Shown: positions 60,224 to 64,000 of the stretch, one piece after another | Layout: each line of letters opens with the position of its first letter | How positions within the stretch are numbered: the stretch's first letter is position 1 | Assembly: GCA_045226335.1 (NCBI GenBank) | Contig: JBGVCH010000002.1 | Location: 1-64,000 of the forward strand | DNA from: RUG11272 sp045226335 | GTDB lineage: Bacteria; Bacillota; Clostridia; Christensenellales; Aristaeellaceae | Length of the DNA: 64,000 bases | Reading direction: 5' to 3' | Translations under genes and position numbers: made by a program | Notes under the pieces: model-generated | What the model saw: the letters and a program-made list of their open reading frames with translations, nothing else | What the model was told of the DNA's origin: nothing | Database searches by the model: none

Positions 60224-61093
60224 ATGGCCTCCGCCTGCTTTGAGGTCTCTCCCGCCGCCGACCGGATGCGGATCGACGCGCTGGTGAAGCAGTTTGTCCC
60301 CGCCCTGACCCCGCAGGAACTCCGCGGGGTTTTTGCGCGCCGGGATGTGAAGGTGGACGGCGTCCGGGTCCGGCCTGAATACCGGGTCCGGGCGGGGCAG
60401 GCCGTGCAGGTCTACTACCCGGAGCCCAGGCGGGAAGCCCTGGACATCGTCTACCGGGACGCGGATGTCCTGCTGATCAACAAGCGGGCCGGGATCTCCG
60501 TGGAGGACGACGGCCGCGGGCTGCCCTCCGTGGAATCCCTGGCGGCGGACATGATCCGGGCCGACGACCCGGAGGCGCCGCCCCCCGTCCCCTGCCATCG
60601 GCTGGACAACCAAACCTGCGGCCTGGTGCTCTTCGCCCTGAATCCCCGCGCCGTCCAGCTCCTCCGGCAGGCCTTCCGGGACCGCACCCTGGACAAGCGC
60701 TACACGTGTCTGGTGAAGGGGCAGCCCAAGCCCCCGGAGGCCGTGTGCCAGGCCTGGCTGAAGAAGGACGCCGCCGCCGCCCGGGTCAGCGTCACGGACC
60801 GGGAAGTCCCGGGCAGCCGCCGCATCGTCACCGGCTATGAGACCCTGGAGGCCGGGCCGGTGAGCCGGCTCCGGGTCCACCTGATCACCGGCCGGACCCA
60901 TCAGATACGCGCCCACATGGCCGCCCTGGGCCATCCCCTGCTGGGGGACGACGTGTACGGCGACCGGGCCTTCAACCGCGCCATGCACGCCCAGGGCAGG
61001 CTGATGCTCTGCGCCAGCGCCCTGACCGTGGAGACCGGCGGCGCCCTCCCCCAGCTGGACGGCCGCCGCTTCGAGATTACCTGTCCCTTCTGA
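60224..61093 (+). CDS. RluA-family pseudouridine synthase
   Basis: A 289-residue enzyme with an N-terminal S4 domain (RIDALVKQFVPALTPQELRG) and the catalytic Asp in PCHRLDNQTCGLVLF. LRVHLITGRTHQIRAHM is the second family motif. It is separate from the RluD-like enzyme at 37977, so the cell has at least two RluA-type enzymes. The target uridine is not known. The start codon has only a weak ribosome site, and it begins one base after the upstream stop, so coupled translation is likely. Confidence 0.9.
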   Translation: MASACFEVSPAADRMRIDALVKQFVPALTPQELRGVFARRDVKVDGVRVRPEYRVRAGQAVQVYYPEPRREALDIVYRDADVLLINKRAGISVEDDGRGLPSVESLAADMIRADDPEAPPPVPCHRLDNQTCGLVLFALNPRAVQLLRQAFRDRTLDKRYTCLVKGQPKPPEAVCQAWLKKDAAAARVSVTDREVPGSRRIVTGYETLEAGPVSRLRVHLITGRTHQIRAHMAALGHPLLGDDVYGDRAFNRAMHAQGRLMLCASALTVETGGALPQLDGRRFEITCPF

Positions 61094-61103
61094 GGTGATG
61101 CAC

Positions 61104-61796
61104 ATGACCCGGACCACAACCGATCCCTCCCCCGTCCGCCGATGGCTGAACCGCCTGCGCGCCTGGTTCGCCACCGCTGTCTTTCAGCCGGTCTGCCGGT
61201 TTCTCATCGTCATCATGTACCGGCCGCAGATCCACTACGCCGGGCCGGACACCAAGCGGGCCGTCATGGCCGAGCCCTGCGTTTTTGTCTGCAACCACGT
61301 CTCCCCCATGGACGCGTCCGTGATCCACACCGCCCTGCGCAAAAAGCGCATCATCAGCCTGGTGGCGCTGGATCTCTACAACAAGCCCAAGGTGCATTTC
61401 CTCTGGACCCTGCTCCCCATGCATCCCATCGACCGGGAGCACGCGTCCGTCTCCTGGATCCACGACTGCAAGCAGTTCCTGGCCGAGGGGCGGTCCGTGC
61501 TGATCTTTCCGGAGGGCCACCGCACCGAGGACGGCGCCGTCCATGACTTCAAGCCCGGCTTCACCATGCTGGCGGCCAGCGCCAGGGTGAACGTCGTGCC
61601 CATCTTCCACAACGGTCAGTACAACATCATCTTCGGCAAACGCTTCCGCATGGCGGTGGGCGACCCCATCCCCATCACCCCGGCCCCCGCCGGGCTGCGG
61701 GAAAACCTGCTGATGGATGAGTGCGCCGAAGCGTTCCGGCAGGTCAAGCGCCTGGAACTGATCCTGCTGGGCAATACGGAGGAGGCAGCCACATGA
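61104..61796 (+). CDS. plsC: 1-acyl-sn-glycerol-3-phosphate acyltransferase
   Basis: A 230-residue PlsC-type enzyme making phosphatidic acid. The catalytic NHVSPMDASVI (HxxxxD) and the substrate motif LIFPEGHRTEDG are intact, unlike the relative at 38912. An N-terminal hydrophobic segment follows a basic start. I start it at ATG 61104, six bases after GAGGTG; GTG 61095 or ATG 61098 would be too close. It overlaps the next gene by four bases (ATGA). Confidence 0.9.
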   Translation: MTRTTTDPSPVRRWLNRLRAWFATAVFQPVCRFLIVIMYRPQIHYAGPDTKRAVMAEPCVFVCNHVSPMDASVIHTALRKKRIISLVALDLYNKPKVHFLWTLLPMHPIDREHASVSWIHDCKQFLAEGRSVLIFPEGHRTEDGAVHDFKPGFTMLAASARVNVVPIFHNGQYNIIFGKRFRMAVGDPIPITPAPAGLRENLLMDECAEAFRQVKRLELILLGNTEEAAT

Positions 61797-62569
61797 AGTA
61801 TCATCTGGACACCATTCCCGTCTGGGACGCCATGAAGCTGGACGGCGAGTGCTTTCTCTGCGCCCTGGAGCGCAAGACGGAGCTGCAGGAGGCGGACCGT
61901 TACCTGGGCGCCTCGGTGATGGAGCCGGACACCCGCATCCAGGTCAACCGGCAGGGGTTCTGCCGCGTCCATCACCGGATGCTGTACGGCATGAGCAACC
62001 GCCTGGGCCACGCCCTGATGCTGGAGTCCCACACCGCCGAAACCCGGGAGAAGCTCCGGAAAACCCTGGACAATATGAAAAAAGCCGCCCAGCAGGCAGC
62101 CTCTTCCCCTTTGGGAAAGCTGAGCCGTTCCGGCGCCCAGGCCGGCGCCGCTCTGAGGGAAGCCGCCGCCGGTCTGTCGGACATGGCCGGGGGCTGCATC
62201 CTCTGCGCGTCTCTCCGGGAGAACATGACGCGCTATCTGCTGACCTTCTTCAGCCTGTGGCAGCACGACAGCGAGTTCCGCGCCGCCTTCAGGCGCAGCA
62301 AGGGCGTGTGCCTCCCCCACCTGGCCGACCTGGCCCGGATGGCGCCGGATCAGCTGGGGAGCAAGGAACTGCCGGACTTTATCGGGCTGCTGGCCGAGCT
62401 GACCACCGGCAGCATGGACCGGATCCAGGAGGACATCTCCTGGTTCATCAAGAAATTCGACTACCGGTACACCAACGAGCCCTGGAAGAACAGCCAGGAC
62501 GCGGTGCCCCGGACTGTCAACAAGCTTCGGGGCTGGTGCGTCGGGGACGAGCCCAATCCGAAGGAGTGA
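61793..62569 (+). CDS. DUF6062-like protein with two cysteine/histidine clusters
   Basis: A 258-residue protein that I match to the DUF6062 group by its start (MKYHLDTIPVWDAMKLDGEC). It has an apparent duplication: CFLC ... CRVHH in the first half and CILC ... CLPHL in the second, each a CxxC plus CxxH set, which may bind zinc. The linker has a run of Ala/Ser (KKAAQQAASSPLGKLSRSG). No signal peptide is seen. The gene is coupled to plsC and ends three bases from the convergent dCMP deaminase. Function is unknown. Confidence 0.75.
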   Translation: MKYHLDTIPVWDAMKLDGECFLCALERKTELQEADRYLGASVMEPDTRIQVNRQGFCRVHHRMLYGMSNRLGHALMLESHTAETREKLRKTLDNMKKAAQQAASSPLGKLSRSGAQAGAALREAAAGLSDMAGGCILCASLRENMTRYLLTFFSLWQHDSEFRAAFRRSKGVCLPHLADLARMAPDQLGSKELPDFIGLLAELTTGSMDRIQEDISWFIKKFDYRYTNEPWKNSQDAVPRTVNKLRGWCVGDEPNPKE

Positions 62570-62572
62570 TCA

Positions 62573-63028
62573 CTACGCCTCCGGCTCAAAGCGCTCCAGG
62601 TCCACGCCGGCCTCGTCGAAGAGCGCCAGGGAGAAATCGTCCGGATAGCCCTCCCGGTAGATCACCCGGCGGATACCCGCGTTGATGATCATCTTGGCGC
62701 AGACGCTGCAGGGCTGGTGGGTGCAGTACAGGGTGGCCCCGTCGATGGACACCCCCAGTTTGGCCGCCTGGATGATGGCGTTCTGCTCCGCGTGGGTGGC
62801 GTAGCAGACCTCCGCCCGGGTGCCGGAGGCGATCCCCAGCTTGTCCCGGAGGCACTCGCCCCGGTCGCGGCAGGTGCGGATCCCCGCGGGGGCGCCGTTG
62901 TACCCCGTGGTCATGATGCGCTTGTCCTTCACGATGACGCAGCCGATGGCCCGCCCCGCCCGATAGCAGCTGCTCCAGCCGGAAACCGTCTGAGCCATCT
63001 CCATGAATCGCCGATCCCACTTGTCCAT
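62573..63028 (-). CDS. dCMP deaminase family protein
   Basis: A 151-residue zinc deaminase, like ComEB-type proteins. The zinc-binding motifs are YATHAEQNAII (HAE with the proton-shuttle Glu) and HQPCSVCAKMI (PCxxC). GYNGAPAG is the usual substrate loop. It would convert dCMP to dUMP for dTMP synthesis. A perfect AGGAGG lies seven bases ahead of the ATG. It is 17 bases after xth in the same direction. Confidence 0.92.
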   Translation of the reverse strand: MDKWDRRFMEMAQTVSGWSSCYRAGRAIGCVIVKDKRIMTTGYNGAPAGIRTCRDRGECLRDKLGIASGTRAEVCYATHAEQNAIIQAAKLGVSIDGATLYCTHQPCSVCAKMIINAGIRRVIYREGYPDDFSLALFDEAGVDLERFEPEA

Positions 63029-63045
63029 GCCATGCCTCCTCGCCG

Positions 63046-63798
63046 TCACCTGAGGGTCAGTTCCACCGGACAGTGATCGCTGCCGTAGATCTCGTTGTGG
63101 ATGGCCGCGCCGGCCAGCCGGGGCTTCAGCGCTTCGGACACGATGAAGTAGTCGATGCGCCACCCCGCGTTGTTGTCCCGGGCGTGGAAGCGATAGCTCC
63201 ACCAGCTGTAGATATCCTTCTGATCCGGGTAGAAGTACCGGAAGGTGTCCACAAAGCCCGCCTCCAGCAGCGCCGTCATCTTGCCCCGCTCCTGGTCCGT
63301 GAAGCCCGGGTTCTGCCGGTTGGCCGCCGGATGCCGCAGGTCGATCTCCTTGTGCGCCACGTTCAGGTCGCCGCAGAAGACGACCGGTTTTTTGCTTTCC
63401 AGGGATTTCAGATACGCCAGGAAGGCGTCCTCCCAGGCCATGCGCCAGTCCAGCCGCTTCAGCCCTTCCTGGGCGTTGGGGGTGTAGACCGTCACCAGCC
63501 AGAAGTCCCCCAGGTCCAGGGCGATGACCCGGCCCTCGTGGTCGAATTCTTCCTGTCCGATGCCGTAGCGGACCTCCAGGGGCTCGATCCGGGTGAAGAC
63601 CGCCGTGCCGGAGTAGCCCTTCTTCTCCGCCGCGTTCCAGTACTGCCGGTAGCCCGGCAGGTCGATGGCCACCTGCCCCGGCTGGCACTTGGTCTCCTGC
63701 AGGCAGAACACGTCCGCGTCCAGGGCCGCGAAGCTCTCCATGAACCCCTTCCCCAGCACCGCGCGGATTCCGTTGACATTCCAGGATATGAGCTTCAT
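63046..63798 (-). CDS. xth: Exodeoxyribonuclease III
   Basis: A 250-residue AP endonuclease/exonuclease for base excision repair. MKLISWNVNGIRA, FCLQETKCQ, VFCGDLNVAHKEIDLR, WRIDYFIVS and GSDHCPVELTL are the family motifs with catalytic Glu, Asp, Asn and His. The start at 63798 follows GGGAGG. It is 17 bases after the G5-domain gene and ahead of the dCMP deaminase. Confidence 0.96.
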   Translation of the reverse strand: MKLISWNVNGIRAVLGKGFMESFAALDADVFCLQETKCQPGQVAIDLPGYRQYWNAAEKKGYSGTAVFTRIEPLEVRYGIGQEEFDHEGRVIALDLGDFWLVTVYTPNAQEGLKRLDWRMAWEDAFLAYLKSLESKKPVVFCGDLNVAHKEIDLRHPAANRQNPGFTDQERGKMTALLEAGFVDTFRYFYPDQKDIYSWWSYRFHARDNNAGWRIDYFIVSEALKPRLAGAAIHNEIYGSDHCPVELTLR

Positions 63799-63815
63799 GG
63801 TGCCTCCCGCCGTTT

Positions 63816-64000
63816 TCAGTCCTGTCTTTCCCGCGTGCCGACGTAGATGATCTGCGGCTTCGGCGCGTAGGTGTCGGTCTCCAGTTGGGTCCGCTCCACT
63901 TCCTTGCCGTTGACGTACTTCACCAGCCACCGGAGGACTTCCGTGCCCTCCTCGGCCTTCTGGTACTCGTACTGCTCGTCCTTGTAGGTGACGTACTTGG
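63816..64000 (-). CDS. C-terminal end of a G5-domain protein (partial)
   Basis: The minus strand is open from the window edge to a TGA at 63816, giving the last 60 residues. They read as one G5-domain repeat: VKYVNGKEVERTQLE, then YAPKPQIIYVGT, a typical G5 end. G5 domains occur at the C-terminus of VanW-like and other surface proteins in Clostridia, often next to peptidoglycan or polysaccharide domains. The N-terminal part lies outside the window, so the full protein cannot be named. Confidence 0.75.
   Translation of the reverse strand, partial: KYVTYKDEQYEYQKAEEGTEVLRWLVKYVNGKEVERTQLETDTYAPKPQIIYVGTRERQD

Overview
The window is GC-rich bacterial chromosome, densely packed with genes. It most resembles an anaerobic member of the Bacillota, probably a gut or rumen Clostridia; a Christensenellales-like lineage is my guess, not a demonstrated assignment. 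The reasons are an oxygen-independent class III ribonucleotide reductase, a sodium-pumping decarboxylase operon, Lpl-type sugar uptake genes without a local ATPase, BspA-type leucine-rich repeats, LytR-CpsA-Psr and G5-domain proteins, and sigma-A promoters of TTGACA/TATAAT type with strong Shine-Dalgarno sites. I see no rRNA, tRNA, CRISPR array, insertion sequence or prophage.

Layout. 1-2,090 (minus): a compact FNT-type channel and a beta-lactamase-fold serine hydrolase. 2,190-12,706 (plus): a long colinear run with purA, hisH, hisF, hisC, dnaE, a HAD phosphatase, a CofE-like ligase, ybaK and glf. 12,923-15,696 (minus): rfbC and a secreted lipase-like membrane protein. 15,811-23,492: a DUF3795 protein and a clostripain-type protease on plus, facing a 1,278-residue BspA-type repeat protein on minus. 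23,817-29,990 (plus): solute-binding protein, LplB permease, an unusually large LplC-type permease and an AraC regulator. 30,034-39,580: tcdA (minus), a CNNM/HlyC transporter, nrdD behind paired NrdR-like boxes, plsX-acpP-rnc, DUF1858 and RidA (minus), then lspA-rluD-acyltransferase. 39,805-41,928 (minus): a Zn/Cd-type P-type ATPase with a small HMA protein behind a perfect palindromic operator. 42,045-45,375 (plus): DUF512-der-plsY. 45,460-53,175 (minus): deoD, then mmdA-oadG-BCCP-oadB-oadA, then mgtE with a structured leader. 53,500-62,569 (plus): an LCP protein with three envelope or redox genes, then ilvE, an unknown gene, a pseudouridine synthase, plsC and DUF6062. 62,573-64,000 (minus): a dCMP deaminase, xth, and the end of a G5-domain protein cut by the window edge.

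The most interesting unexplained element is a 90-bp non-coding repeat present twice (12,741-12,830 and 39,663-39,752; 77 of 90 positions identical without gaps by hand count). Both copies lie between convergent genes. All four differences in the first stem are two compensatory pairs that preserve an 8-bp stem capped by a TGCG tetraloop, which argues for a conserved RNA or DNA fold. Other notable points are a thioredoxin-reductase-like flavoprotein lacking the NADPH-binding motifs, an LplC-type permease with about 480 extra N-terminal residues, two carboxyltransferases in one sodium-pump operon, and a terminator-bearing mgtE leader that does not look like a canonical M-box.
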